Positions 18,072-26,537 of a DNA stretch of 64,000 bases are shown here, one piece after another. Origin of the DNA: Flavobacterium piscis (GTDB taxonomy: Bacteria; Bacteroidota; Bacteroidia; Flavobacteriales; Flavobacteriaceae); contig NZ_LVEN01000044.1 in NCBI RefSeq assembly GCF_001686925.1, positions 124,001 to 188,000 of the forward strand, read 5' to 3'. Both the position numbers and the translations under genes were made by a program. Each line of letters begins with the position of its first letter. Position 1 is the first letter of the stretch. The notes under the pieces are model-generated. The model did no database searches and had not been told where the DNA came from. It was given only the letters and a program-made list of their open reading frames with translations.

Positions 18072-18098
18072 TTGCTTTTTGATGTTTTAGTATCTTTA
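18072..18098 (+). promoter_or_regulatory. Putative promoter of the esterase operon
   Basis: TTG (18072-18074), 16-base spacer, then TATCTTTA (18091-18098), one mismatch from TAnnTTTG. It leaves a leader of about 50 bases before the CE2-like esterase gene. Confidence 0.45.
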
Positions 18099-18155
18099 GT
18101 GTTATCGTATTTCAAATATATTTGTGAATCGCATTTATATTTTAACAAATAAATT

Positions 18156-19250
18156 ATGTTTCTAAAAAAAATAATGTTTTTAATTTCGTTTTTGCTGATT
18201 TCGATTGTTTCGATTTCACAAAACAAAACAAATACTTTTCTATATCAGGGCCGTGTTGAAAAACTTCCGGATAATAAAGTGGTTTTAATAGGAACGGCTT
18301 CTTCGGTTTCTTTTAATTTTTCAGGTAATGAATGTTCGATTTCTCTTCAAAGTGTTGATGCATGGGAACATCATAATTATGTTTCTTTGGTTTTAGACGG
18401 AAAATATATTGGGAAATTGAGAATTGAGAAAGGAGCAGCGCAATCTTTTCCAATAAAAACAACTGTAAATAAAAAGGAACATACTTTAGAAATTTATAAA
18501 ACGACAGAAGCGCACAGCGGTGGAATTTTATTTGCGGGAACAACTGCAAAACTGACTTCGATTTCGACCAAAAAGAAAAAGAAAATTGAGTTTATTGGAG
18601 ATTCAATTACTTGTGGCGCGGCAAGCGATCCATCAGATGTTCCTTGTGACAAAGGGGAGTATTTTGATCATCATAATGGCTATTATGCTTATGGGCCAGT
18701 GCTTTCGAGAGCAATTGGCGTTGATTATTTGATGAGTTCAGTTTCTGGAATTGGCATGTACAGAAACTGGAATGATGAAAATAAAGAAGAAGGAATTATG
18801 CCCGATGTTTATCAGAATTTGTATTTAACGAAAGACAATTCTAAACCTCAATATGATTTTGCTTTTCAGCCTGACATTATAAGTATTGCATTAGGAACCA
18901 ATGATTTTTCTGGTGGAGACGGTAAAAAAGAACGTTTGCCTTTTAATGCTGAAAAATACGTTTCAAATTATATCAATTTTATAAAAATGTTGTATAAACA
19001 TAATCCAAAAGCCCAAATTGTCATTACCAATAGTCCGATGATAAACGGGCAGAACGCGATTGTTTTTGAAGAATGCCTGAATAAAGTAAAGAACGCTTTC
19101 GCAGAAGATAAAACGCATAAATCCATCTTGATTTTCAAATTTAAACCTATGACGCCAAATGGCTGTTCAGGACATCCGGATGTGGCTGATCATAAGGTTT
19201 TGGCTCAGGAATATGCTCCGTTTTTAAAAAAGTTACTAAATGAAAAATAA
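18156..19250 (+). CDS. CE2-like SGNH acetyl esterase
   Basis: A 364-residue secreted esterase predicted to remove O-acetyl groups from plant polysaccharide. A signal peptide (first ~21 residues) is followed by an N-terminal jelly-roll domain (about 25-135, with VVLIGTASSVSFNFSG) and an SGNH hydrolase domain: block I FIGDSITCG (Ser 150), block III GTNDFSGGDG and a C-terminal GHPDVADH carrying the His. This two-domain order matches carbohydrate esterase family 2, active on acetylated xylan and glucomannan. The downstream esterase gene overlaps it by 11 bases. In this locus the likely substrate is acetylated mannan or glucomannan (inference). Confidence 0.85.
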   Translation: MFLKKIMFLISFLLISIVSISQNKTNTFLYQGRVEKLPDNKVVLIGTASSVSFNFSGNECSISLQSVDAWEHHNYVSLVLDGKYIGKLRIEKGAAQSFPIKTTVNKKEHTLEIYKTTEAHSGGILFAGTTAKLTSISTKKKKKIEFIGDSITCGAASDPSDVPCDKGEYFDHHNGYYAYGPVLSRAIGVDYLMSSVSGIGMYRNWNDENKEEGIMPDVYQNLYLTKDNSKPQYDFAFQPDIISIALGTNDFSGGDGKKERLPFNAEKYVSNYINFIKMLYKHNPKAQIVITNSPMINGQNAIVFEECLNKVKNAFAEDKTHKSILIFKFKPMTPNGCSGHPDVADHKVLAQEYAPFLKKLLNEK

Positions 19251-20619
19251 TATATTTAAGTTTGTTTTCATTCTGATGATTTCCAGTACTATGATGGCAA
19301 ACGTTACACTTCCGAATATTTTTGGTGATAATATGGTTTTACAGCGCAACTCCGAAGTTAAAATTTGGGGCTGGGCGAATCCTAAAGAAGAAATCAAATT
19401 GGTTTCTAGCTGGAACAACCAGGAATATAAAGTTGTGGCGAATAATCAGGCACAATGGGAATTGCATATCAAAACGCCCGAAGCCGGAGGACCTTTTACT
19501 ATTTCTATAAAAGGATATAACGAAGTTGTATTGAAGAACATTTTGATTGGCGAAGTTTGGCTTTGCACCGGACAATCGAACATGGAAATGTCTGCAAGCT
19601 GGGGAATTGATAATGGCGATGAAGAAGCTAAAAATGCGACAAATTCTAATATCAGATTTTTTACGGTTCCAAAATTAACCGCTACAAGTCCGCAAAATAA
19701 TTTACTTGGAAATTGGGCTGAATCGACTCCCGAAACCATGAAAAACTTTAGCGCCATTGGTTACTTTTTTGCCAAACGCTTACGTGAAGATTTAAAAAAT
19801 GTCCCAATTGGTTTAATTTCATCTAACTGGGGCGGAACTCCGGCCGAAATCTGGATGCCGGAAGAAGTTGTTCAAAATGATCCTATTTTATTAGAAAATG
19901 CTAAAAAACTAAACGAACAGGAATACGGACCGCGCCAGCCCGGACGTGCTTACAATGCCATGATTTATCCTTTTACAGGATTTAAAATTGCAGGAACGCT
20001 TTGGTATCAGGGCGAATCTAATGTTGGGTCATTAGTTTATGATAAAACATTGTCGGCTTTAATTACTTCTTGGAGAAAAGCATGGCAAGACGAATTCCCT
20101 TTTTATTTCGTTCAGATTGCACCATATAAAACCGGCAATAATAATTTCTCAAATGTTACGGTTAGAAATTCTCAACGAAAAATCCTGAAAGAAGTTCCGA
20201 AAACCGGAATGGTTTTAACAAGTGATATTTCGGATACTATTGATATTCACCCAAAGAATAAAAAAGATGTCGGAATTCGTTTGGCAAATTTGGCTCTTGC
20301 CGAAATGTACAAAACGAATAATAATTTGGTAAACGGACCACTTTTTAAAGATTTTAAAGTCGAAAAAAACAAAGCAATTGTTTCTTTTGATTATGCCGAC
20401 GGATTGTATTTTAAAAACAAAACATCAAACCAGTTTGAATTGGCTGGAGCCGATGGAATCTTTTTTCCTGCAGAAGCTTCGATAAAAAATAATCAGGTGA
20501 TTTTGTCGAGTAAAAAAGTTTCAAATCCTGCAAAAGTGAGATTTGCATGGGGAAATACAATACAATCTGACTTGTTTAATAAAGCGAATTTGCCTGCTTC
20601 TTGTTTTATTACTGAGTAA
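19240..20619 (+). CDS. Sialate O-acetylesterase-like acetyl esterase
   Basis: A 459-residue secreted SGNH-type esterase of the sialate O-acetylesterase (DUF303) family. After a signal peptide come the VTLPNIFGDNMVLQR opening, the nucleophile motif WLCTGQSNMEM (Ser 113), the middle motif LWYQGESN and the late DIHPKNKKDVGIRLA carrying the Asp/His. Relatives in polysaccharide utilization loci remove acetyl groups from xylan or mannan and do not act on sialic acid. It is translationally coupled to the CE2-like gene, which suggests the two remove acetyls at different positions of the same glycan (inference). Confidence 0.87.
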   Translation: MKNNIFKFVFILMISSTMMANVTLPNIFGDNMVLQRNSEVKIWGWANPKEEIKLVSSWNNQEYKVVANNQAQWELHIKTPEAGGPFTISIKGYNEVVLKNILIGEVWLCTGQSNMEMSASWGIDNGDEEAKNATNSNIRFFTVPKLTATSPQNNLLGNWAESTPETMKNFSAIGYFFAKRLREDLKNVPIGLISSNWGGTPAEIWMPEEVVQNDPILLENAKKLNEQEYGPRQPGRAYNAMIYPFTGFKIAGTLWYQGESNVGSLVYDKTLSALITSWRKAWQDEFPFYFVQIAPYKTGNNNFSNVTVRNSQRKILKEVPKTGMVLTSDISDTIDIHPKNKKDVGIRLANLALAEMYKTNNNLVNGPLFKDFKVEKNKAIVSFDYADGLYFKNKTSNQFELAGADGIFFPAEASIKNNQVILSSKKVSNPAKVRFAWGNTIQSDLFNKANLPASCFITE

Positions 20620-20639
20620 AGGAATTTTAGATTTTAGAT

Positions 20640-20842
20640 TTTTTGCCCACGGATTTTACGGATTAAACAGATTGATGCTGATTTTTTTTGTTTTGTAAGA
20701 CTGAGCGAAGTCGAAGTCCAGCAAAGTAAATCGCCAAATTGAATTAATAAATAACATTTTGAATATCAAAATCTCGCAAAGACGCAAAGTCGCAAAGCTT
20801 TAAACTTTGTGCTTTAGTGCCTTCGTGGCAATCCTAAAACCA
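20640..20842. repeat. Mosaic of short intergenic repeats
   Basis: The spacer between the second esterase and GH3 genes carries a CCCACGGATTTTACGGATT stretch (about 20645), a CTGAGCGAAGTCGAAGTCC stretch (about 20701) and a CGCAAAGACGCAAAGTCGC stretch (about 20774), all of types that recur in flavobacterial spacers. No promoter or gene is evident. Confidence 0.6.
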
Positions 20843-23137
20843 ATGAAAAATAAAATAATAACTATCGGGGTTTTTGCCCTGTTTACTGTTGGAAATATGA
20901 ATGCACAGAAAAAACCATATCTGGATAAAAATAAGACTGTTGAACAACGAATTGATCTGCTTTTGCCTTTGATGACTTTAGAAGAAAAAGTGGGACAAAT
21001 GAATCAATACAACGGGTTTTGGGATGTAACCGGACCGGCTCCAAAAGGAGGAAGTGCGGAGCTGAAATACGAACATTTACGAAAAGGTTGGGTTGGTTCA
21101 ATGTTAACCGTTCGTGGTGTAAAAGAAGTTAAAGCTGTACAGAAAATTGCGGTTGAAGAAACCCGCTTGGGAATCCCGTTGATTATAGGTTTTGATGTAA
21201 TTCACGGTTATAAAACGTTAAGTCCGATTCCGTTGGCAGAAGCGGCGAGTTGGGATCTAGAAGCGATTAAGAAATCGGCGGCCATTGCGGCAGATGAAGC
21301 TTCGGCATCCGGGATTAACTGGACTTTTGGTCCAAATGTCGATGTTGCAAATGATGCACGCTGGGGACGCGTGATGGAAGGTGCGGGTGAAGATCCTTAT
21401 TTGGGAAGTAAAATTGCGATTGCGAGAGTTCATGGTTTTCAAGGAGAAACAATTGCTGATCTGTCTAAAGTAAATACGATTGCAGCTTGCGCGAAACACT
21501 TTGCAGCATATGGTTATGTTGAAGCCGGACTGGAATATAATATTGTTGATATTAGTAATTCTAAATTATACAACTCTGTTTTACCGCCTTTTGAAGCCAC
21601 TGTACAAGCGGGAGTTCGTACGTTTATGAATTCATTTAATACTTTGAATGGCGTTCCGGCAACGGGAAATGTTTTCCTTCAAAGAGATATTCTGAAAGGA
21701 AAATGGAAGTTTGACGGTTTTGTAATTTCTGATTATGCTTCTATTCGCGAAATGATCGCGCACGGTTATGCCAAAGATGAAGCAGATGCAACTGCAAAAG
21801 CAGTAAATGCAGGTTCTGATATGGATATGGAATCTTATTTGTATGTGGCAAAATTAGTTGGTTTGGTAAAAGAAGGAAAAGTAAAAGAATCCTTGGTTGA
21901 TGATGCCGTTCGCAGAATCCTCCGTGTGAAATTTGAACTAGGTTTATTTGATGATCCGTACAGATATTGTGATGAAAAGCGCGAAAAAGCAGTTGTTGGC
22001 AGTAAAGCCAATAATGAAGGCGTTCTCGATATGGCGAAAAAGTCGATTGTGTTGCTTAAGAACGATAAGAATTTACTTCCGCTAAAGAAATCCGGACAAA
22101 AAATTGCTTTGATTGGCGCTTTGGCAAACGATAAAAACAGTCCACTTGGAAGCTGGAGAATTGCTGCCGATGATAACACAGCCGTTTCGGTTTTGGAAGG
22201 AATGCAGCAATACAAAGACAATCAATTGGTTTTTGAAAAAGGAGTTGATTTGTTGTCACAGAAAGCAACTTTCTTGACAGAAACAGTATTTAATACCACC
22301 GATAAGAACGGCTTTGAAGCAGCAAAAACAGCCGCAAAAAATGCTGATGTTGTCGTAATGGTTTTAGGCGAATACGGTTTTCAAAGCGGTGAGGGCAGAA
22401 GCAGAACCGATCTTAACTTACCAGGATTGCAACAGGAATTACTGGAAGAAATTTATAAAATAAATCCAAATATAGTTTTGGTTTTAAATAATGGTCGTCC
22501 GTTGAGTATTCCGTGGGCTGCAGAAAATATCCCAACAATTGTAGAAGCATGGCAATTAGGAACCCAAACCGGAAATGCCGTCGCGCAGGTTTTATACGGT
22601 GATTACAACCCAAGTGGAAAATTGCCAATGTCGTTTCCTAGAAATGTTGGTCAGGTGCCAATTTATTATAATAAATACAGTACGGGAAGACCAATTGACA
22701 GTGATAAAAATGTTTTTTGGTCGCATTATATGGATGTTGAGAAAACGCCTCAATTTCCGTTTGGTTTTGGTTTGAGTTATACAAAATTTGATTATAAAGA
22801 TCTGAAAGTAAATAAAACGGTTTTTGCAAAAGGAGAAAATGTTCAGGTGAGCGTTGCCGTTACCAACTCAGGAAATTATAACGGAAAAGAAGTGGTACAA
22901 TTATACATTCACGATGAGTTCGCCAGTATCATTCGCCCTATTAAAGAATTAAAAGGTTTCGAATTGGTAAACCTGAAAAAAGGTGAAACGAAAACCGTAA
23001 CTTTTACTTTAACGGACAAAGAACTTGGTTTTTATGATAATGACGGGAATTATTTAGTAGAAGAAGGAACTTTTAAAATTATGGTTGGAGGAAGTTCTGA
23101 CAAAGGATTGGAAAGTGGTTTTGAAATAAAAGGCTAA
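20843..23137 (+). CDS. GH3 beta-glucosidase (BglX-like)
   Basis: A 764-residue periplasmic glycosidase. The ATG at 20843 gives a clean signal peptide (MKNKIITIGVFALFTVGNMNA); an upstream GTG at 20807 would place repeat-derived residues before it. Domain order is the GH3 barrel (VGQMNQYNGFWD, HGYKTLSPIPLAEAASWD, CAKHFAAYG), nucleophile Asp in GFVISDYASIREM near 297, the second GH3 domain with GEYGFQSGEGRSR, and a fibronectin-III-like C-terminal domain. Such enzymes remove terminal beta-1,4-glucose from cello- or gluco-mannooligosaccharides. With the neighbouring mannanases this suits glucomannan. Confidence 0.93.
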   Translation: MKNKIITIGVFALFTVGNMNAQKKPYLDKNKTVEQRIDLLLPLMTLEEKVGQMNQYNGFWDVTGPAPKGGSAELKYEHLRKGWVGSMLTVRGVKEVKAVQKIAVEETRLGIPLIIGFDVIHGYKTLSPIPLAEAASWDLEAIKKSAAIAADEASASGINWTFGPNVDVANDARWGRVMEGAGEDPYLGSKIAIARVHGFQGETIADLSKVNTIAACAKHFAAYGYVEAGLEYNIVDISNSKLYNSVLPPFEATVQAGVRTFMNSFNTLNGVPATGNVFLQRDILKGKWKFDGFVISDYASIREMIAHGYAKDEADATAKAVNAGSDMDMESYLYVAKLVGLVKEGKVKESLVDDAVRRILRVKFELGLFDDPYRYCDEKREKAVVGSKANNEGVLDMAKKSIVLLKNDKNLLPLKKSGQKIALIGALANDKNSPLGSWRIAADDNTAVSVLEGMQQYKDNQLVFEKGVDLLSQKATFLTETVFNTTDKNGFEAAKTAAKNADVVVMVLGEYGFQSGEGRSRTDLNLPGLQQELLEEIYKINPNIVLVLNNGRPLSIPWAAENIPTIVEAWQLGTQTGNAVAQVLYGDYNPSGKLPMSFPRNVGQVPIYYNKYSTGRPIDSDKNVFWSHYMDVEKTPQFPFGFGLSYTKFDYKDLKVNKTVFAKGENVQVSVAVTNSGNYNGKEVVQLYIHDEFASIIRPIKELKGFELVNLKKGETKTVTFTLTDKELGFYDNDGNYLVEEGTFKIMVGGSSDKGLESGFEIKG

Positions 23138-23142
23138 AAGTT

Positions 23143-23176
23143 TTTTGCCACAAAGGCGCTAAGACACAAAGTTTTT
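23143..23176. repeat. Short CACAAAGGCGCTAAGACAC repeat
   Basis: TTGCCACAAAGGCGCTAAGA and the following ACACAAAG resemble the CGCAAAGACGCAAAG stretch near 20774. It is placed directly before the GH3 terminator. Confidence 0.5.
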
Positions 23177-23178
23177 TT

Positions 23179-23238
23179 CGCCACGAATTCACGAATGAAT
23201 TGTTTGAAAATTCGTGAATTCGTGGCGATTTTTTTTTA
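23179..23238 (+). terminator. Terminator of the GH3 gene, GCCACGAATT type
   Basis: A perfect 18-bp stem CGCCACGAATTCACGAAT / ATTCGTGAATTCGTGGCG with a 13-base loop, followed by a long T run. It belongs to the dispersed GCCACGAATT family but here works as a plausible terminator. The convergent toxin-like gene ends just after it. Confidence 0.8.
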
Positions 23239-23251
23239 TGAGTTATCTTAT

Positions 23252-23587
23252 TTAATAAATCTCTAAAATCATTAAGTCATCATTCAAAATAAATGATTCA
23301 ATGATCTCCTTTTTTGAAATCAGAATTTCAGCAATTTGTTTAGTGTTTTTATTGAAAGTTTTTAAAATAATAACTTTTGGCGGGGCTCCTTTTAAAAGTA
23401 ACAATTTTTCAAAATCATCATCATGCGTAACAATCGTAAAGTTATTTTGTATGGCGAATTCCCAAATTTCAATATCTTTTGCTGGTTGATTTACTTTGAT
23501 ATTATTAGCATGCGAACAATCTAAAAAATCATTCGCAATAAGTTTTATAATTCTCCATGAAATATTGGCATCCAAAAGTAATTTCAT
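23252..23587 (-). CDS. DUF5615 PIN-like toxin
   Basis: A 111-residue PIN-like domain protein (DUF5615). It has acidic active-site residues at the start (KLLLDANISWRI) and in TIVTHDDDFEKL, and PPKVIILKT as the following strand. DUF5615 proteins are predicted RNases encoded next to DUF433 genes. The start codon overlaps the stop of the upstream DUF433 gene by one base (TAATG). The pair sits inside the mannan locus, facing the GH3 gene. Toxin activity is inferred from family and pairing. Confidence 0.85.
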   Translation of the reverse strand: MKLLLDANISWRIIKLIANDFLDCSHANNIKVNQPAKDIEIWEFAIQNNFTIVTHDDDFEKLLLLKGAPPKVIILKTFNKNTKQIAEILISKKEIIESFILNDDLMILEIY

Positions 23588-23817
23588 TATGCTGCAATTA
23601 TCTTTGTAATATTTTCTCTATTAGCAGCAAAAGCCAAAGCAGCAAGTATATCTTCCTTCTTTAATTCAGGAAAATCTTCAATAATTTCTTCGGAGGACAT
23701 TCCTGTAGATAACCATGAAAGAATATCTGATACACAAATCCTGGTTCCTGCTATGATAGGTTTACCAAATCTGATATCTGGATTTATCGAAATTAAATTT
23801 TGCCAGTTATTTGCCAT
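23587..23817 (-). CDS. DUF433 antitoxin-like protein
   Basis: A 76-residue DUF433 protein with the typical ISINPDIRFGKPIIAGTRI opening, DILSWLSTGMSSEEII helix-turn-helix and LKKEDILAALAFAA closing helix. It is the first gene of the pair and probably binds DNA and its partner, the DUF5615 PIN-like protein. One-base coupling to the partner gene is clear. Two -7-like boxes (TAAATTTG and TAATTTTG on the minus strand at 23834-23849) lie just upstream. Confidence 0.85.
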   Translation of the reverse strand: MANNWQNLISINPDIRFGKPIIAGTRICVSDILSWLSTGMSSEEIIEDFPELKKEDILAALAFAANRENITKIIAA

Positions 23818-23833
23818 AATTTTATTATTTAAA

Positions 23834-23849
23834 CAAATTTACAAAATTA
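23834..23849 (-). promoter_or_regulatory. Twin -7-like boxes of the DUF433/DUF5615 pair
   Basis: Adjacent minus-strand TAATTTTG (23849-23842) and TAAATTTG (23841-23834) both fit TAnnTTTG. No -33 TTG is at the right distance. Confidence 0.4.
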
Positions 23850-23931
23850 AAGACAAATTAGATTTTTAATTATTGAAGTTAGTTTTCTACCTTTAAAACC
23901 TATTAAAACACCAACCAATTAATCTAAAATA

Positions 23932-24888
23932 ATGAAATATAACAGATGTGGAAAAAGCGGGTTATTACTACCTGAAATTTCTCTGGGCTTGTGGCACAAC
24001 TTTGGTTCAGTAGATAATTTTGAAAATGCAGAAAGTATTGCTGTAGAGGCTTTTGATAAAGGAATCACTCACTTTGATTTAGCTAATAATTACGGACCGG
24101 TTCCGGGTTCTGCCGAAACTAATTTTGGTAAAATCCTGTGGCATAATTTTCAGGGAAATTTGCGCGACGAAATCATCATTTCGACCAAAGCAGGTTACAC
24201 CATGTGGGATGGACCTTACGGGGATTGGGGTTCCCGTAAATATTTACTATCAAGCTTAGACCAGAGTTTGAAAAGAATGAAAGTTGATTATGTTGATATT
24301 TTCTATTCGCATCGTCCGGATCCGGAAACTCCAATTGAAGAAACGATGCTGGCTTTGGATTACGCTGTAAGAAGCGGAAAAGCCTTATATGTTGGAATCA
24401 GTAATTATTCAGCAGAACAAACGAGAGTTGCCGTCGATGTTTTAAAACAATTAGGAACGCCATGTTTGATTCATCAGGCCAAATATTCGATGTTAGAACG
24501 TTGGGTAGAAAATGGTTTATTGGATGTTCTGGAAGAAAAAGGAGTGGGCTGTATTGCATTCTCGCCTTTGGCACAAGGACTTCTCACAGATAAATACCTA
24601 AACGGAATTCCGGAAAACTCAAGAGCGCACAATCCAAATGGACATTTGAAAGAAAATGAAGTTACAGCTGAAAGAATCGCGAAATTAGTGCAGCTGAATG
24701 ATATCGCACAAAACCGTAACCAGTCTTTGGCTCAAATGGCATTGGCATGGTTACAAAAAGACAAACGAATTACATCGGTTTTAATTGGCGCGAGTTCTGT
24801 TAGACAATTAAACAATAATATTGATTGTTTGCAAAGTCTTGAATTTACACAGGATGAATTGAATGCGATCGAGAAAATATTAGCATAA
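23932..24888 (+). CDS. Aldo/keto reductase (YghZ-like)
   Basis: A 318-residue NADPH-dependent reductase of the aldo/keto reductase superfamily, closest in look to L-glyceraldehyde-3-phosphate reductase YghZ (NYGPVPGSAETNFGKIL is a hallmark). The catalytic tetrad is visible as Asp 49, Tyr 54, Lys 86 (STKAGYTMW) and His 127 (YSHRPDPETP). The NADPH site is the C-terminal SVLIGASSVRQLNNN. Its job in the mannan locus is unclear; it could act on sugar aldehydes or be an unrelated passenger. It is convergent with the GH5 mannanase gene. Confidence 0.9.
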   Translation: MKYNRCGKSGLLLPEISLGLWHNFGSVDNFENAESIAVEAFDKGITHFDLANNYGPVPGSAETNFGKILWHNFQGNLRDEIIISTKAGYTMWDGPYGDWGSRKYLLSSLDQSLKRMKVDYVDIFYSHRPDPETPIEETMLALDYAVRSGKALYVGISNYSAEQTRVAVDVLKQLGTPCLIHQAKYSMLERWVENGLLDVLEEKGVGCIAFSPLAQGLLTDKYLNGIPENSRAHNPNGHLKENEVTAERIAKLVQLNDIAQNRNQSLAQMALAWLQKDKRITSVLIGASSVRQLNNNIDCLQSLEFTQDELNAIEKILA

Positions 24889-24908
24889 TATATTCTATAA
24901 ATAGATAT

Positions 24909-24936
24909 CGTAGAGACGCACAGCAGTGCGTCTCTG
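24909..24936. repeat. GTAGAGACGCAC-type hairpin repeat
   Basis: AGAGACGCAC (24912-24921) and GTGCGTCTCT (24926-24935) form a perfect 10-bp stem with a 4-base loop. It is the same family as the element at 1628-1717. Confidence 0.75.
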
Positions 24937-24952
24937 TCGTATATAAACATAG

Positions 24953-24983
24953 AAAACCCGACAATCATAAAATTGTCGGGTTT
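24953..24983. terminator. Hairpin between convergent genes
   Basis: AAACCCGACAAT / ATTGTCGGGTTT, a 12-bp stem with a 6-base loop, lies between the aldo/keto reductase and the GH5 mannanase genes, with short T/A tails on each side that allow bidirectional use. Confidence 0.65.
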
Positions 24984-25007
24984 CAAAATCTAAGAGGGTG
25001 CTTTAAG

Positions 25008-26294
25008 CTATTTCTTCAATTCCATATTATATTTCTTCACAATATCCAAAGTCGATTTATCCGTAGAAAAAACAGAATTCAATCCTTGTGGTTCCTGCGG
25101 AGGATCTGTCGTTAAAGGATCTCCGGGATTCCATTTTCCGTCTTGGGTAACAGGTTTGCCTTCGCCGCCAAATCCCCAAAAATTCGCTGCCTGTAGCGGA
25201 CCATTATTTTTTACACTTTCGGCAACTCTGCCAAAAATATAATTGTAAAAAACATCTCTGTTTATTGTTGATGTCGTTGCCAGTAAACTTTCGTTTTCTC
25301 TTCCCAAACCAAATTCTTCAATAATAATTGGGCGTTTTAGATTGTTCGCCACCTTAATATGCTCATCAATATATTTTCCGGCATTTTCAAGTGTTGTTGG
25401 TATTGTTTTTTCGGCATCGTCAGCCTTAAACCAATTCCAGTTTTTGGGCCAAATATGCATCGTCAAATAATCAATATTTGGGTTTTGATGTGTTCTTTCA
25501 AAAATTTCCATACTGTCATTCGAACTGTTTTTCCCTTCAGAACCCGTGGAAACCAAATGATTTTTATCTAAACTATCAATCAAATTCACAATAGTATTGA
25601 GCCATGATGTAAATTTCGCTTCATTTTCTACCGTAAAAAGTCTTGGTTCATTACCAACTTGCCAGGACATAATTGTGTTGTCTTCGGTATATTTCTTTTT
25701 TGAGTATTTGTTGGTTCTTCCAATGATAAATTTTACATGATTTTCTAAAGCTTTCATACAAGGCTCGCAACTGTAAAATTGTTGGGTATACGCCATAAAT
25801 TGCGGCCATGTATTTGGGGCAATATTCGGAACCGGAATCACACCTTTGCCATTCCATTCTAAATATTGCGACATTCCGCCCGACCATTCCCAGTTGTTGG
25901 TCAGGTATAAAACTGCATACATTTTGCGTTTGCTCATTTCGCTAATCAAAAAATCCAATCCGTCAAGCAAATCTTCGTCGTATTTTCCCTGTTCATATTG
26001 CAACGCCGGACGAACCGTAAAATCATATTTACCGCCATCGGCACCAACCAGAATTCTTAGATTATCGATTCCGTTTTTTTGCATCAAATCCAGTTCGCGA
26101 AGCAATCTTTTTCTGTCGCCTACTTTTTTCGAAGCCAGTAAACTTCCGTACCAATAATTCGTTCCAATATAAGCGTACGGTTTATCGCCTTTATAAAATT
26201 GCGTTCCCTTGACCGTAATTCTTTCCTGCGCCTGGCAAGCCATAACAGAGAACATTAAAGCTAATCCGAGGGTTTTTAGAAATTTATTTTTCAT
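25008..26294 (-). CDS. GH5 beta-mannanase lipoprotein
   Basis: A 428-residue endo-1,4-beta-mannanase, resembling GH5 subfamily 7. The lipoprotein signal ends FSVMAC (Cys 20). The barrel shows IGTNYWYG, LRILVGADGG, YLTNNWEWSGGMSQYLEW, the acid/base Glu in SWQVGNEPR (Glu 216), YLTMHIWPKNWNW, and the nucleophile in IIIEEFGLGRE (Glu 327). It cleaves beta-1,4-mannan or glucomannan chains. Residues after the lipid Cys (QAQER) do not strongly resemble the surface export signal, so periplasmic placement is possible. It trails the epimerase by a 311-base repeat-filled spacer and may have its own promoter. Confidence 0.92.
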   Translation of the reverse strand: MKNKFLKTLGLALMFSVMACQAQERITVKGTQFYKGDKPYAYIGTNYWYGSLLASKKVGDRKRLLRELDLMQKNGIDNLRILVGADGGKYDFTVRPALQYEQGKYDEDLLDGLDFLISEMSKRKMYAVLYLTNNWEWSGGMSQYLEWNGKGVIPVPNIAPNTWPQFMAYTQQFYSCEPCMKALENHVKFIIGRTNKYSKKKYTEDNTIMSWQVGNEPRLFTVENEAKFTSWLNTIVNLIDSLDKNHLVSTGSEGKNSSNDSMEIFERTHQNPNIDYLTMHIWPKNWNWFKADDAEKTIPTTLENAGKYIDEHIKVANNLKRPIIIEEFGLGRENESLLATTSTINRDVFYNYIFGRVAESVKNNGPLQAANFWGFGGEGKPVTQDGKWNPGDPLTTDPPQEPQGLNSVFSTDKSTLDIVKKYNMELKK

Positions 26295-26310
26295 TGTTTA
26301 TTTTTTTAGG

Positions 26311-26391
26311 AGCTAATCCCGCTGTTCCTTCCAATCTTTTGTATCCGCCGCCGCGGACACAAAAGGATTTTCCCTCCCATCGGGGCTATGG
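26311..26391. repeat. Dispersed ~80-bp element, copy 1
   Basis: It begins AGCTAATCCCGCTGT, contains CGGACACAAAAGGAT and ends with CCCATCGGGGCTATG. The same arrangement is found at 49163-49239, with the same three blocks in the same order. Confidence 0.75.
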
Positions 26392-26441
26392 GGTTTACGG
26401 TTTTAAGATATCTTTTGTTTCTTCAATTTTTCCCAATCTTG

Positions 26442-26537
26442 TCATTTCGACGGAGGAGAAATCACACTCGTGAATCGATAAAGATTGACGATTCTCTATA
26501 TGGAGTTTCTAGTGTGATTTCTCCTCCGTCGAAATGA
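26442..26537. repeat. 96-bp palindromic MITE-like element
   Basis: The arms are 27-bp perfect inverted repeats (TCATTTCGACGGAGGAGAAA... on the left), with a 42-base centre that itself holds GAATCG/CGATTC. The CTCCTCCGTCG core is shared with the inverted copy at 12972-13005 that flanks the 75-bp array, pointing to one repeat superfamily. Confidence 0.85.

Noticed and set aside
20807..20842. GTG start of the GH3 gene 12 codons upstream
   Set aside because: It would add repeat-derived residues before a clear signal peptide; the ATG at 20843 fits better.
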